Shown piece after piece: positions 7,829-16,765 of a stretch of DNA of 34,831 bases. This DNA comes from Balneolaceae bacterium (GTDB lineage Bacteria; Bacteroidota; Rhodothermia; Balneolales; Balneolaceae), in assembly GCA_020832415.1 (NCBI GenBank), contig JAFIES010000023.1:1-34831 (forward strand), in the 5' to 3' direction. The notes under the pieces are model-generated. The model searched no databases. It worked only from the letters and a program-made list of their open reading frames with translations, and had not been told where the DNA came from. The first letter of the stretch is position 1. Every line of letters starts with the position of its first letter. The position numbers and the translations under genes were made by a program.

Positions 7829-8827
7829 TTGAATAGCTCTGACACATTAACTAAAAAAAATTCACTTTCAGAAGTTACGTCTCCGGTAAAAGAAGATCTC
7901 GCTGTTTTCAGAAAATTCTTTAAAAATGAAATCAGCAGTGATGTTTTTCTTCTCGATCAGATTATACAGTACCTGCTGCGCCAAAAAGGTAAAGAGATCC
8001 GGCCCACCTTTGTATTTATGACTGCCCGGATGTTTGGCAAAGTTGATAAACGCAGTTTTATCGCTGCAACCATGGTGGAATTGCTGCACACAGCCACGCT
8101 GATTCATGATGATGTGGTAGATGAGGCCGACAAACGCCGCGGGTTTCTCAGCATCAATAAGATATGGAGAAACAAAGCCGGTGTTCTGCTTGGTGACTTT
8201 CTTCTCTCCAAAGGTTTGCTGATTGCCCTCGATCATAAAGAGTACAATTTACTGCATGTTTTATCTGATGCGGTGAAAAAGATGAGTGAAGGTGAGCTTC
8301 GGCAGCTCAAAACTTCCAATCTCTTTAATATGACGGAAGAGCGATACTTTCAGATTATTTCAGAGAAAACAGCAAGTCTCATTGCTGCCTGCTGCCAGTG
8401 TGGTGCAATTGCGGCCACCGACGATGAATCCGTTGCAGAAGCAATGCACGAAATCGGGCTCGATATTGGTATAGCATTCCAGATTAAAGACGATCTCTTT
8501 GATTATGGACGTGATGATATCGGTAAGCCAACCCGTAATGATATCAAAGAGAGAAAAGTTACACTGCCTTTAATTTATGCACTTGAAAATGCAACAAAGC
8601 CCAAACAGCTTCAGATTCGCCGCTTGATGCGAAAACGAAACAAATCTACCAGGGATATCAATAAAATCGTGGAATTTGTGCACGAATATAAAGGGCTTGA
8701 AGCTGCAGAACGTAAAATGGCTGACTATACTGAGAATGCACTCACCACACTGCGCACACTGCCAATCAAATCAGGCTTTGAGGATTTTGAAGATCTGGTT
8801 CGATTCATCATCACCCGAAAAAAATAG
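7829..8827 (+). CDS. long-chain polyprenyl diphosphate synthase
   Basis: This 332-residue trans-prenyltransferase condenses farnesyl diphosphate with isopentenyl diphosphate, probably making the side chain of a respiratory quinone (hepta- or octaprenyl type, IspB/HepT-like). The first aspartate-rich motif is at residues 94-98 (DDVVD) and the second at 221-225 (DDLFD), with KEIRP near residue 55. The start is TTG at 7829, preceded by AAGAGG at 7818-7823 with 5-bp spacing. An ATG at 7807 is out of frame and soon stops. Product chain length cannot be read confidently. A quinone role would suit the nearby complex I genes. Confidence 0.9.
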   Translation: MNSSDTLTKKNSLSEVTSPVKEDLAVFRKFFKNEISSDVFLLDQIIQYLLRQKGKEIRPTFVFMTARMFGKVDKRSFIAATMVELLHTATLIHDDVVDEADKRRGFLSINKIWRNKAGVLLGDFLLSKGLLIALDHKEYNLLHVLSDAVKKMSEGELRQLKTSNLFNMTEERYFQIISEKTASLIAACCQCGAIAATDDESVAEAMHEIGLDIGIAFQIKDDLFDYGRDDIGKPTRNDIKERKVTLPLIYALENATKPKQLQIRRLMRKRNKSTRDINKIVEFVHEYKGLEAAERKMADYTENALTTLRTLPIKSGFEDFEDLVRFIITRKK

Positions 8828-8833
8828 GGCGCA

Positions 8834-9598
8834 ATGCAGCACATTTTCTTAGCGGATGTTCATCTCGGGGCATTTCACGAAAGGAAAAATCAACAGCTTG
8901 AATCTGCACTTATAAAGCTGATTGATTACTGCGAGGCAAATGAAATTCAAATGCATCTGCTGGGAGATCTTTTCGATTACTGGATGGAGTACAAAGATTA
9001 TACATCTCCACTTGGAAATACGGTTCTGAAACGATTCAGATCATATAATGAAACCCATCCATCACTTTTTGTAACCGGTAACCACGACTTTTGGACACGC
9101 GGGCATTTCAGCAAAATGGGTTTTCGAACCGAACCTGAATATGCAACACTTCAGCTCGAAAATAAATCAACACTGCTCTTTCATGGCGATGGTTTATCAG
9201 ACCCATCTTTCAGCTTGCCACGCCCTTTTTTGAACAATTTTATTCGTAAACCGTGGTTTGTTGATCTGTTTCAATATATTCTAGGTGGCGAAGCCGGAAA
9301 TCATTTTATGAAAGTATTTTCTGATTTCACCCGTGATGATGAGCTGAACCCGAAACGTCTTTCTGAATGGGCAGAAGAATATCTTTCTAAAATGGATTAT
9401 GATGTGATCATTACAGGCCACGATCATGTGCCCAGAGTGGAAACTTTTGATGGTGGCATGTATATAAACACAGGCGCATTTTACCGCTACAATACAGTTG
9501 TTCATTATACCAACAACACCTTTCGGCTCGTTGTATGGAACAGTGAGAAAAACGATTTTTTACCCTTTGCAGATAAACCCAACATCGAATTTACATGA
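8834..9598 (+). CDS. LpxH-like UDP-2,3-diacylglucosamine diphosphatase
   Basis: This 254-residue calcineurin-type metallophosphoesterase has the metal ligands in order: Asp8 and His10 (DVHLG), Asp45 (GDLFDYW), Asn83-His84 (GNHD), His117 (HGD) and His196/His198 (GHDH). The GDLFDYW and HGDG forms match the LpxH/LpxH2 branch, which hydrolyses UDP-diacylglucosamine to lipid X in lipid A synthesis. This implies an outer membrane with lipopolysaccharide. It starts 7 bp after the preceding gene with an AGGG site, and its stop overlaps the next ATG by 4 bp. Another phosphoesterase activity is possible, but the motif set favours LpxH. Confidence 0.85.
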   Translation: MQHIFLADVHLGAFHERKNQQLESALIKLIDYCEANEIQMHLLGDLFDYWMEYKDYTSPLGNTVLKRFRSYNETHPSLFVTGNHDFWTRGHFSKMGFRTEPEYATLQLENKSTLLFHGDGLSDPSFSLPRPFLNNFIRKPWFVDLFQYILGGEAGNHFMKVFSDFTRDDELNPKRLSEWAEEYLSKMDYDVIITGHDHVPRVETFDGGMYINTGAFYRYNTVVHYTNNTFRLVVWNSEKNDFLPFADKPNIEFT

Positions 9599-11904
9599 GT
9601 GACAACAATTCCAAGAATAATGTTGATATGGATCGCTACTTCAACGATGCAGAGTATCGTAAAAAGGTAGTATCAGAGCGTAAATCTACTCAAGAGAAAC
9701 CCATATACAAGAGAAAAGTTTTTTGGGGCTCACTGCTTGCATCAGTTGCTATTACATTTGCACTTGTTGGAGCGTATGTATTCTATCTCTACCAGGGATT
9801 ACCATCTATCCAGGAACTTGAAAACCCCCGAACGGCCATTGCTTCTGAGGTTCGCAGCCGAGACGGAGTGGTATTGGATCGATATTTTATTGAAAACCGA
9901 ACATACGTTTCTATTGATAATATCTCTCCTAACGCTATTAATGCACTTATTGCCACAGAAGATCATCGTTTTTTCAACCATTGGGGTGTTGACTCACAGA
10001 GCCTGATGCGGCTGCCCTACTATTGGGTTCGTCAGCGTTTTCAGGGTGGTTCAACCATCAGCCAGCAGCTTGCTCGAAATTTGTACAGAAATATCGGGTT
10101 TGATGTGTCTATTACCCGAAAATTACGGGAAATGATTACCGCTGTTCAGATTGAAAACAACTACACCAAACGTGAAATTATTGAGATGTACCTGAACACA
10201 GTGGAATTCAGTAACAGTGCTTTTGGTATCGAATCCGCCTCAAGAACTCACTTTGGCAAATCCGCTAACGACCTTACCGTACTCGAATCAGCCACATTAA
10301 TTGGTCAGTTACGCGCAGTCTATGCGTATAACCCCAGATTTTTTAATGAACGCGCAACACAGCGCCGAAACATCGTACTCTCACTAATGGAGCGGCATGG
10401 TTTCATTACAACTGAAGTTTTCAGTAATCTTCGTGAAGAGGAACTTGTTCTTAACTATCAGCCGCCTTCCAGATCCGGTCGGGAAAGCCGCTATTTCGGT
10501 GAATATGTACGCCAGCAAGTACGTGATTGGGTAGATGAGAACGGATACGACCTATACTCCGACGGACTTGTAATCTACACAACGATCGATTCGAGACTGC
10601 AGCGCCATGCCGAACGTGCCGTGCTTGAACGTCTTGAGGAGTTTCAGCCCATATTCCAGCGAGAATGGACAGCTCCCGGTGGCAGCTATATGAACAGGCT
10701 TTGGGAGCAATACCCCCAGTTTTTACGTGATTACATTCGCGAGACTGACCGCTACAAAAATGGATTTTCTAAATACGAAACTAATCAGGAGTCGGTAGTA
10801 TTTGAAAATCTGATGGCTGACGAAGCTTTTGTGGATTCATTAAAACGTGCCAGAACCAAGCTTCAGGCAAGTTTTACCGCCATCGACCCAAATAACGGAC
10901 ATATACTTGCATGGGTTGGTGGAGCTGATTACGGCACCCAGCAATTTGATCATGTTCACCAATCACGCCGGCAGGCAGGTTCAACATTTAAACCGTTTGT
11001 TTATGCCGTTGCTATTGATAATGGCTATATGCCGTATCACAGATTTTCAAAATATCCTGTCAGTTTTATTGAACCGAGCGGACGTATGTGGAACCCGAAA
11101 GATCCCTCCATTCCAGCAGGACCTGAAATGGTACCTCTGCGCGAAGCTCTCGCCAGAAGTTTGAATAATGTAACAGTCCGCCTGCTACCTGAAATTGCCG
11201 GAGCTCCCGGAACAAACCGTACAGCTGATTTGCAGCCGGCCGCCAGGATGATTCAAAGTATGGCTGTTAATCTTGGTATAAATATCGGTCAAACGCAGGT
11301 ATACCCCTCTATAGCCCTGGGTACTGCAGAAGTAACCCTGCTTGAGCTTGTGAGCGCCTACACAACATTTGTAAATCAGGGCGTGCATATCGATCCAATT
11401 GCGATTACCAGAATTGAGGATAAAGAGGGTAATGTGCTCATCGAATATTTCCCTGAATACAGCCAGGAAGCAATTAGTCCCGAAACTGCATACATGATGA
11501 TTGATATGATGCGGGGAGTTGTGCGCGGTGGTGATGGATACCACGGAACCGGCGTAAGATTAAGAAATCAGTATAACGTTCAGCAGGATGTTGCCGGTAA
11601 AACCGGAACCACCCAGAACAGTGCCGATAACTGGTTTGTGGCCATGATGCCACACATAGTTATGGGCTCCTGGGTAGGCGGTGAAGACAGAAGAATTCGC
11701 TTCCCGACCAACAGCCCATCCAGTATTGGTCAGGGTGCCCGAACAGCATTGCCAATTGTTGGTACATTCATAAACAATGTTACTTCCGACCCTGATGCAC
11801 CCTGGAGTACTGATGGGTTTTCTCCACCTCCCGGTTTTGTAATGCCTGAAGCACCCACTTCAGGGGGCGATCAAGATTCCCGCAGAGGCAGAATTGGCTG
11901 GTAA
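9595..11904 (+). CDS. class A penicillin-binding protein (PBP1A-like)
   Basis: This 769-residue bifunctional murein synthase polymerises glycan strands and cross-links peptides in the periplasm. A cytoplasmic N-terminus is followed by one membrane anchor (about residues 43-66). The glycosyltransferase domain shows the catalytic Glu122 in EDHRFF and GGSTISQQLARN at 151-162. The transpeptidase domain shows Ser463 and Lys466 (STFK), Ser522/Asn524 (SLN) and KTGT at 669-672. It overlaps the LpxH-like gene by 4 bp (ATGA), so the two envelope genes are co-translated. The C-terminus is a short low-complexity Gly/Arg/Asp tail. No defect is seen. Confidence 0.95.
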   Translation: MSDNNSKNNVDMDRYFNDAEYRKKVVSERKSTQEKPIYKRKVFWGSLLASVAITFALVGAYVFYLYQGLPSIQELENPRTAIASEVRSRDGVVLDRYFIENRTYVSIDNISPNAINALIATEDHRFFNHWGVDSQSLMRLPYYWVRQRFQGGSTISQQLARNLYRNIGFDVSITRKLREMITAVQIENNYTKREIIEMYLNTVEFSNSAFGIESASRTHFGKSANDLTVLESATLIGQLRAVYAYNPRFFNERATQRRNIVLSLMERHGFITTEVFSNLREEELVLNYQPPSRSGRESRYFGEYVRQQVRDWVDENGYDLYSDGLVIYTTIDSRLQRHAERAVLERLEEFQPIFQREWTAPGGSYMNRLWEQYPQFLRDYIRETDRYKNGFSKYETNQESVVFENLMADEAFVDSLKRARTKLQASFTAIDPNNGHILAWVGGADYGTQQFDHVHQSRRQAGSTFKPFVYAVAIDNGYMPYHRFSKYPVSFIEPSGRMWNPKDPSIPAGPEMVPLREALARSLNNVTVRLLPEIAGAPGTNRTADLQPAARMIQSMAVNLGINIGQTQVYPSIALGTAEVTLLELVSAYTTFVNQGVHIDPIAITRIEDKEGNVLIEYFPEYSQEAISPETAYMMIDMMRGVVRGGDGYHGTGVRLRNQYNVQQDVAGKTGTTQNSADNWFVAMMPHIVMGSWVGGEDRRIRFPTNSPSSIGQGARTALPIVGTFINNVTSDPDAPWSTDGFSPPPGFVMPEAPTSGGDQDSRRGRIGW

Positions 11905-11931
11905 TTTTTTTATCGAAACCAAGCCAATTTT
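11892..11931 (+). terminator. possible weak terminator of the PBP gene
   Basis: An 11-bp stem with one bulge (AATTGGCTGGT with ACCAAGCCAATT) spans the PBP stop codon and ends in a four-T run at 11928-11931. The U-tract is short and partly inside the stem, so termination would be inefficient; it may be only an mRNA 3' structure. Confidence 0.3.
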
Positions 11932-12115
11932 GCCATTCCGGTGATCTCACCTCCAGCCTCAGTTTGCCGGTTGGTATGAATATTCTGTTGTGAGATTATC
12001 ATTTATCGCTGCGATCCGGCAAATTGGAATACTTTAACAAGAGAGATTGCCATTTTTTTAAAAAAACAGTTCTACTTTGCCCCTGATAACTGCTATATTC
12101 TCTCCTTCAAACAAA

Positions 12116-12144
12116 TTGACATTCCATACATCTGGCGGTAATTT
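12116..12144 (+). promoter_or_regulatory. promoter for the nuoA-H operon
   Basis: A TTGACA box (12116-12121), a 17-bp spacer and TAATTT (12139-12144) lie just upstream of nuoA. The same bases read as ATTG-N20-TAATTTAA, close to the Bacteroidota -33/-7 form. The predicted start near 12150 leaves a leader of about 20-25 nt before the nuoA ATG. A T7A7 tract at 12053-12066 lies upstream and could act as a curved or UP-like element. The call is by eye. Confidence 0.5.
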
Positions 12145-12172
12145 AAGCGCAATTCAGAACTGATAAGTTTTC

Positions 12173-12562
12173 ATGCTCGAACAATATATTCCAATATTCG
12201 TTTTACTTGGCATCGCATTAGTACTCGGTATCCTGCTGATGTCTCTTTCAAGGATACTTGGGCCATACAGACCCAACAAAACCAAACTTCAGCCCTATGA
12301 AAGTGGCATGGATCCTGTTGGGGAAGCCAAAGACCGCTACTCTATTGCCTTTTACCTGGTTGCCATGGAATTCATTGTTTTTGACCTCGAAGTGGTGTTT
12401 ATATATCCGTGGGCCGTTCGCTTTATGGAGCACGGTACAGGAACGTTTGTAGCTATGGTAGTATTTATAGTAATACTCTTTATCGGTTTAATTTACACTC
12501 TGAAAAAAGGCACCCTCGACTGGGATCTGAAGAAATTAAAATATGAGGCTATAACGAAGTAA
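12173..12562 (+). CDS. nuoA: NADH-quinone oxidoreductase subunit A
   Basis: This 129-residue membrane protein has three hydrophobic segments (about residues 7-27, 62-82 and 92-112). It has the conserved family stretch PYESGMDP after the first segment and FDLEVVF in the second. It belongs to the junction between the hydrophilic and membrane arms of complex I. It is the first gene of the nuo run, with a promoter-like sequence just upstream. No clear Shine-Dalgarno site precedes the ATG, as is common in Bacteroidota-related genomes. nuoB starts 2 bp after its stop. Confidence 0.96.
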   Translation: MLEQYIPIFVLLGIALVLGILLMSLSRILGPYRPNKTKLQPYESGMDPVGEAKDRYSIAFYLVAMEFIVFDLEVVFIYPWAVRFMEHGTGTFVAMVVFIVILFIGLIYTLKKGTLDWDLKKLKYEAITK

Positions 12563-12564
12563 TT

Positions 12565-13047
12565 ATGGGTATAGAAAGTGCATTAGGAAAAGGTTATCTC
12601 ACTACAAGAATGGATACACTGGTAAACTGGGCGCGCTCAAATGCTGCATGGCCTATGCCAATGGGTTTGGCTTGTTGTGCAATTGAAATGATGGCCTTTG
12701 CAGGCCCTCGGTATGACGTATCCCGTTTTGGTTCTGAGGTGATGAGATTCTCACCACGCCAGGCCGATGTAATGATCGTGGCAGGATGGTGTACATACAA
12801 AATGTCGCACGCTATACGCAGAATCTGGGATCAGATGCCCGACCCTAAATGGTGCATAGCCATGGGAGCCTGTGCATCTACAGGTGGCATGCACCGTTGC
12901 TACGGTGTTGTTCAGGGTGCCGATAATTTCCTTCCGGTTGATGCCTACATCTCCGGCTGTCCTCCGAGACCTGATGCCGTTATTCATGCACTCATGAAAA
13001 TTCAGGATAAAATTAAAGCCGAGCACTCTGTACTGCTTGATACATAA
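12565..13047 (+). CDS. nuoB: NADH-quinone oxidoreductase subunit B
   Basis: This 160-residue subunit binds the terminal [4Fe-4S] cluster N2, which passes electrons to quinone. All four ligands are visible: the adjacent Cys37-Cys38, Cys103 (GACAS) and Cys132 (SGCPPRP). The stretch [11 protein letters not shown] and the GWCTYKM motif are typical. It is cytosolic, docked on the membrane arm. Length is normal, and it is separated from both neighbours by 2 bp. Confidence 0.97.
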   Translation: MGIESALGKGYLTTRMDTLVNWARSNAAWPMPMGLACCAIEMMAFAGPRYDVSRFGSEVMRFSPRQADVMIVAGWCTYKMSHAIRRIWDQMPDPKWCIAMGACASTGGMHRCYGVVQGADNFLPVDAYISGCPPRPDAVIHALMKIQDKIKAEHSVLLDT

Positions 13048-13049
13048 TT

Positions 13050-13562
13050 ATGAGCCTACAACTTTCAGAACCACTACAAAAAACTGTTGATGCACTTACA
13101 GAAAATTTCTCTGATAAGGTAATCGAAGTGTATCAATCATCCGGCGATACGTTTATTCGTGTTGAAGCAGATGCGATCATTCAAATATCCACTTTTCTCA
13201 GAGACGAACTGCACTATGTTTATCTGAGTGATATCTTCGGAATTGACCGATACACATCCGAAGAAAGGTTTGAAGTAGTGTATAATTTGCTCTCTTTGAA
13301 AACGAAAGCAAGAGTTTTTATCAAAGTTCGGTGTGAAGAGGAAAACCCCGAATTAGAATCCGTTAATTCCGTTTGGCCGGCTGCCGGCTGGAACGAGCGT
13401 GAGGTATATGACATGTTCGGCGTCTTTTTTAGAAACCACCCAGACCTCAGGCGAATTTTTCTGCCGGAAGATTTTCAGTATTTCCCACTCAGAAAAGAAT
13501 TTCCACTGCTCGGTATTCCCGGTTCTATTGAGTTACCAAGCACAACTCCGGATAACGACTAG
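13050..13562 (+). CDS. nuoC: NADH-quinone oxidoreductase subunit C
   Basis: This 170-residue subunit is the 30-kDa hydrophilic-arm scaffold of complex I. The family signature EREVYDMFGVFFRNHPDLRR near residues 112-131 is present, followed by FPLRKEFPL. It is a separate gene rather than a NuoCD fusion as in E. coli. It precedes nuoD by 12 bp. It carries no cofactors. Confidence 0.95.
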   Translation: MSLQLSEPLQKTVDALTENFSDKVIEVYQSSGDTFIRVEADAIIQISTFLRDELHYVYLSDIFGIDRYTSEERFEVVYNLLSLKTKARVFIKVRCEEENPELESVNSVWPAAGWNEREVYDMFGVFFRNHPDLRRIFLPEDFQYFPLRKEFPLLGIPGSIELPSTTPDND

Positions 13563-13574
13563 TACAAAGAGCTT

Positions 13575-14867
13575 ATGAAACTTACAGACATTCAGAGTAA
13601 GGTTAACTCAACATTCTTTAAAGAGCATCAAAAAAAGCTCTATCAGAGTCTTGAGGACAAGCACACATCCATCGAAGAGATGGATGATGGCGATCCGCTG
13701 ACAACCAAAATGATTCTCAACATGGGTCCCCAGCACCCCGCCACACATGGTGTATTGAGACTGGTATTGCAGCTTGATGGAGAAACCATCGAAAAAACAA
13801 AACTCGACATTGGCTACCTCCACAGAGGTGTTGAAAAAATTGCAGAGAATAAAACATACCAGGAGTTCATGCCCTATACAGATCGCATGGATTACCTCTC
13901 CCCTTACAGTAATAATGTTGCCCTGTGTACTGCTGTTGAAAAAATTGCATCGGTAGAAGTTCCTGAACGCGCACATTATATCCGTATGATTGGTTGTGAG
14001 CTTGCACGTATCTCATCTCACCTTTTATGGCTGGGAACGATGGTTATGGATGCGGGTGCCATTTCGTTCTTTATCTGGACATTCAAAGAGCGCGAGAAAA
14101 TTTATGATATTATGGATCGCATCGGCGGTCACAGGTTTACAATCTCTCACAGCAGAATTGGAGGCGTGGCTAATGACCTTACCGATGAGGCAATGTCTCA
14201 CATAAAAGAGTTTGTAAACACATTCCCAAATGAACTTCGCGATTATCACAAACTGCTCGACAGAAACCGAATTTTCTTCGACAGAAATGAAGCTGTTGGC
14301 GTTTTGAAAACCGAAGATGCCCTCAAAATTGGCGCCACAGGCCCGGTTCTGCGTGCATGCGGGTATGCCCTTGATATGAGAAAACTGGCACCTTACGCCC
14401 GCTACAACGAAGTAGATTTTGATATTCCAACACGCCTGGAAGGTGATAATCTCGCTCGCTACTATGTTCGAATGGAAGAGATGAGCGAGAGTATAAGAAT
14501 TATTCAACAGTGCCTCGATAAACTTCCAAAAGGTCCTGTTCGTGCCGACAATGCCAAGCAGGCATATCCTTCCAAAGATGAAGTATATTACTCCATGGAA
14601 GGTATGATACACGACTTTATGATGACTGATACCGGCATTTGCCCGCCTGACGGTGCAGAGAGTTATCATGCTGTGGAGTCGCCCAAAGGTGAACTTGGTT
14701 ATTACATTCAAAGTGATGGCACCGGCCATCCGTGGCGTTTAAAAATTAATGCTCCATCATTTACAAATCTTCAGGTACTTGAAAATATGCTTGATGGTGA
14801 AATGGTGGCTGATACAGTTGTAATTATCGGTGGATTAGACCCCGTATTAGGAGAAGCTGACAAATAG
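13575..14867 (+). CDS. nuoD: NADH-quinone oxidoreductase subunit D
   Basis: This 430-residue subunit is the 49-kDa protein that forms the quinone-binding pocket with NuoB. The GPQHPATHGVLR motif at residues 51-62 contains the loop whose His contacts the quinone headgroup. The conserved GYLHRGVEK and AMMELG-like core segments follow the family pattern. About 45 residues precede the GPQHPATH motif, a modest N-terminal extension rich in charged residues. A long antisense frame at 14025-14729 is a shadow of this gene. Confidence 0.96.
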   Translation: MKLTDIQSKVNSTFFKEHQKKLYQSLEDKHTSIEEMDDGDPLTTKMILNMGPQHPATHGVLRLVLQLDGETIEKTKLDIGYLHRGVEKIAENKTYQEFMPYTDRMDYLSPYSNNVALCTAVEKIASVEVPERAHYIRMIGCELARISSHLLWLGTMVMDAGAISFFIWTFKEREKIYDIMDRIGGHRFTISHSRIGGVANDLTDEAMSHIKEFVNTFPNELRDYHKLLDRNRIFFDRNEAVGVLKTEDALKIGATGPVLRACGYALDMRKLAPYARYNEVDFDIPTRLEGDNLARYYVRMEEMSESIRIIQQCLDKLPKGPVRADNAKQAYPSKDEVYYSMEGMIHDFMMTDTGICPPDGAESYHAVESPKGELGYYIQSDGTGHPWRLKINAPSFTNLQVLENMLDGEMVADTVVIIGGLDPVLGEADK

Positions 14868-14871
14868 AGAT

Positions 14872-15402
14872 ATGGCATACGAATTTACAAAAGAAGACCT
14901 GCAGGAAATTGAAAAAATCAAGGCTAAGTACCCTGAAGTAATGCCGGCTACCCTGCCGGCTCTGTGGGTTGCTCAGCGAAGGTTTGGCCATGTGGAACCT
15001 GAAGTTCAACGATTGGTGGCACAAACTCTTGGCCTGCCCGAAGCTCATGTGCATGGAGTAGCAAATTTCTATACTCAGTATTACAAAGAGAAAAAAGGCA
15101 AATATGTACTCGATGTATGTACCTGCCTGAGCTGCCAGCTTTGCGGAGGTTACGATATACTTCACCACCTTGAAGATAAGCTTGGAATAAAAGCAGGTGA
15201 AACAACCAAAGATGGCACCTTTACGCTAAACCAGGTAGAGTGTCTGGGCGCTTGCGGATACGCTCCCATGCTTCAGGTAACGAACGACAAATATGTAAAT
15301 CACCTCACCAAAGAGAAAGCAGATGAGCTTGTTGAAAAGCTCAAAAATGGTGAAGAGCTGGAGTACGAACAAATTAAAATGCCACAGCATAAGAATATCT
15401 AA
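14872..15402 (+). CDS. nuoE: NADH-quinone oxidoreductase subunit E
   Basis: This 176-residue thioredoxin-like protein carries the [2Fe-2S] cluster N1a of the NADH dehydrogenase module. The ligands are Cys83, Cys88, Cys124 and Cys128 in the expected C-x4-C and C-x3-C spacing. Extra cysteines at 85 and 91 lie in the same loop. The N-terminal helical bundle (to about residue 75) is typical. It starts 4 bp after nuoD and precedes nuoF by 6 bp. Confidence 0.96.
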   Translation: MAYEFTKEDLQEIEKIKAKYPEVMPATLPALWVAQRRFGHVEPEVQRLVAQTLGLPEAHVHGVANFYTQYYKEKKGKYVLDVCTCLSCQLCGGYDILHHLEDKLGIKAGETTKDGTFTLNQVECLGACGYAPMLQVTNDKYVNHLTKEKADELVEKLKNGEELEYEQIKMPQHKNI

Positions 15403-15408
15403 GCTATC

Positions 15409-16701
15409 ATGAGTACTGTAGACTGGAAAAATTATACACCTGTACTTCTGCCAGACATCAAAGATCTGCATAAAATTGATGTCTACACCAAAAATGGTGG
15501 TTATAAGGCATTAAAGTCTGTACTTACAGACAAAAAGAAATGGGAAGGGCCAAAAGCTGTAATTGATGAGGTAAAAAGTGCAAACATCCGCGGACGTGGC
15601 GGTGCCGGATTTAACGCAGGCTTAAAGTGGTCGTTCATGCCTCCGGCCGATGGCGGCCCAAGATATCTTGCCTGTAATGGTGATGAATCGGAACCGGGTA
15701 CTTTTAAAGACCGGAAAATATTTGAGTACAATCCACATGTTTTCATTGAAGGTGCACTGATTGCTGCCTATGCGATGGAAATCACTACGATCTATGTGTA
15801 TATACGAGGCGAGTATAAAACCTATATCGACATGATGGAAAAGGCCGTTTCTGATGCATACGATAAAGGATTTATCGGGAAAAATATTTTGGGATCTGAT
15901 TATAGCGTAGATTTCTACGTCCATTCCGGAGCAGGAGCCTACATCTGCGGAGAAGAAACATCCATGCTTGAATCTCTGGAAGGGAAACGTGGCTATCCGC
16001 GGGTAAAACCGCCATTTCCTGCACAAAAAGGTTTATGGGGAAGGCCAACCACTATCAACAATATTGAAACTCTTTCTCATGTTACCGGCGTAATTAATAA
16101 AGGTGCTGAATGGTTCAGCAGTATTGGAGCTAAAAATCATCCCGGCCCCGTGCTCTATGGAATTTCCGGGCATGTAAATAATCCGGGCGTTTATGAATTG
16201 CCTTCAGGTGTGCCTGTTTTAGATCTCATTGAAATAGCAGGTGGTATGAGAAACGGTAAAAAACTTAAGGCAGTAATCCCGGGTGGATCATCTACTCCAA
16301 TTCTTCGCGCCGATCAACTTGACGGAATCACCATGGATAGCGATTCACTCCGAACAGTTGGTTCTATGCTTGGTACCGCCGGTATAGTAGTAATGGATGA
16401 GGATACCGACATCGTGGATGTACTCTGGAGAATTGCCCATTTCTATCATCATGAATCTTGTGGACAGTGTACACCCTGCCGCGAAGGAACAGGATGGCTT
16501 GAGAAGATTTTACTGAAAATAAAAAATGGTGATGGTGAAGTAAGAGACTTGGATTTATTGCTCGATCTCACCACACAGATGGAAGGGCGAACCATTTGCG
16601 CACTGGCTGATGCTGCGGCCTGGCCGGTTCGATTCACAATCAATCGCTTCAGAGACGAATTTGAAGCCCGCTGTAAAAAGAAAGCACATGCAGTTGCCTA
16701 A
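15409..16701 (+). CDS. nuoF: NADH-quinone oxidoreductase subunit F
   Basis: This 430-residue subunit oxidises NADH using FMN and the [4Fe-4S] cluster N3. The glycine-rich NADH site GRGGAGF is at residues 62-68 and the FMN segment NGDESEPGTFKDR at 90-102. The cluster ligands are Cys351, Cys354 and Cys357 (SCGQCTPC) plus Cys397. Length matches the family. The 64-bp gap to nuoG is the longest inside this operon and contains a hairpin. Confidence 0.97.
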   Translation: MSTVDWKNYTPVLLPDIKDLHKIDVYTKNGGYKALKSVLTDKKKWEGPKAVIDEVKSANIRGRGGAGFNAGLKWSFMPPADGGPRYLACNGDESEPGTFKDRKIFEYNPHVFIEGALIAAYAMEITTIYVYIRGEYKTYIDMMEKAVSDAYDKGFIGKNILGSDYSVDFYVHSGAGAYICGEETSMLESLEGKRGYPRVKPPFPAQKGLWGRPTTINNIETLSHVTGVINKGAEWFSSIGAKNHPGPVLYGISGHVNNPGVYELPSGVPVLDLIEIAGGMRNGKKLKAVIPGGSSTPILRADQLDGITMDSDSLRTVGSMLGTAGIVVMDEDTDIVDVLWRIAHFYHHESCGQCTPCREGTGWLEKILLKIKNGDGEVRDLDLLLDLTTQMEGRTICALADAAAWPVRFTINRFRDEFEARCKKKAHAVA

Positions 16702-16702
16702 T

Positions 16703-16726
16703 ATTGCCAATCAGCTGAATGGCAAT
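16703..16726 (+). other. intra-operon hairpin between nuoF and nuoG
   Basis: The arms ATTGCCA (16703-16709) and TGGCAAT (16720-16726) form a perfect 7-bp stem with a 10-nt loop that is itself partly palindromic. No U-tract follows, so it is not a typical terminator. It could be an mRNA processing or stability element that adjusts nuoF relative to nuoG. Confidence 0.45.
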
Positions 16727-16765
16727 GAATCAATCAATTTTATTAATTCAACAATTGTATAACAG

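Noticed and set aside
14025-14729. A 234-codon minus-strand open frame across nuoD.
   Set aside because: It is fully antisense to a clear nuoD with conserved motifs. Its protein is rich in His, Cys and Phe with no recognisable domain, typical of a shadow frame.
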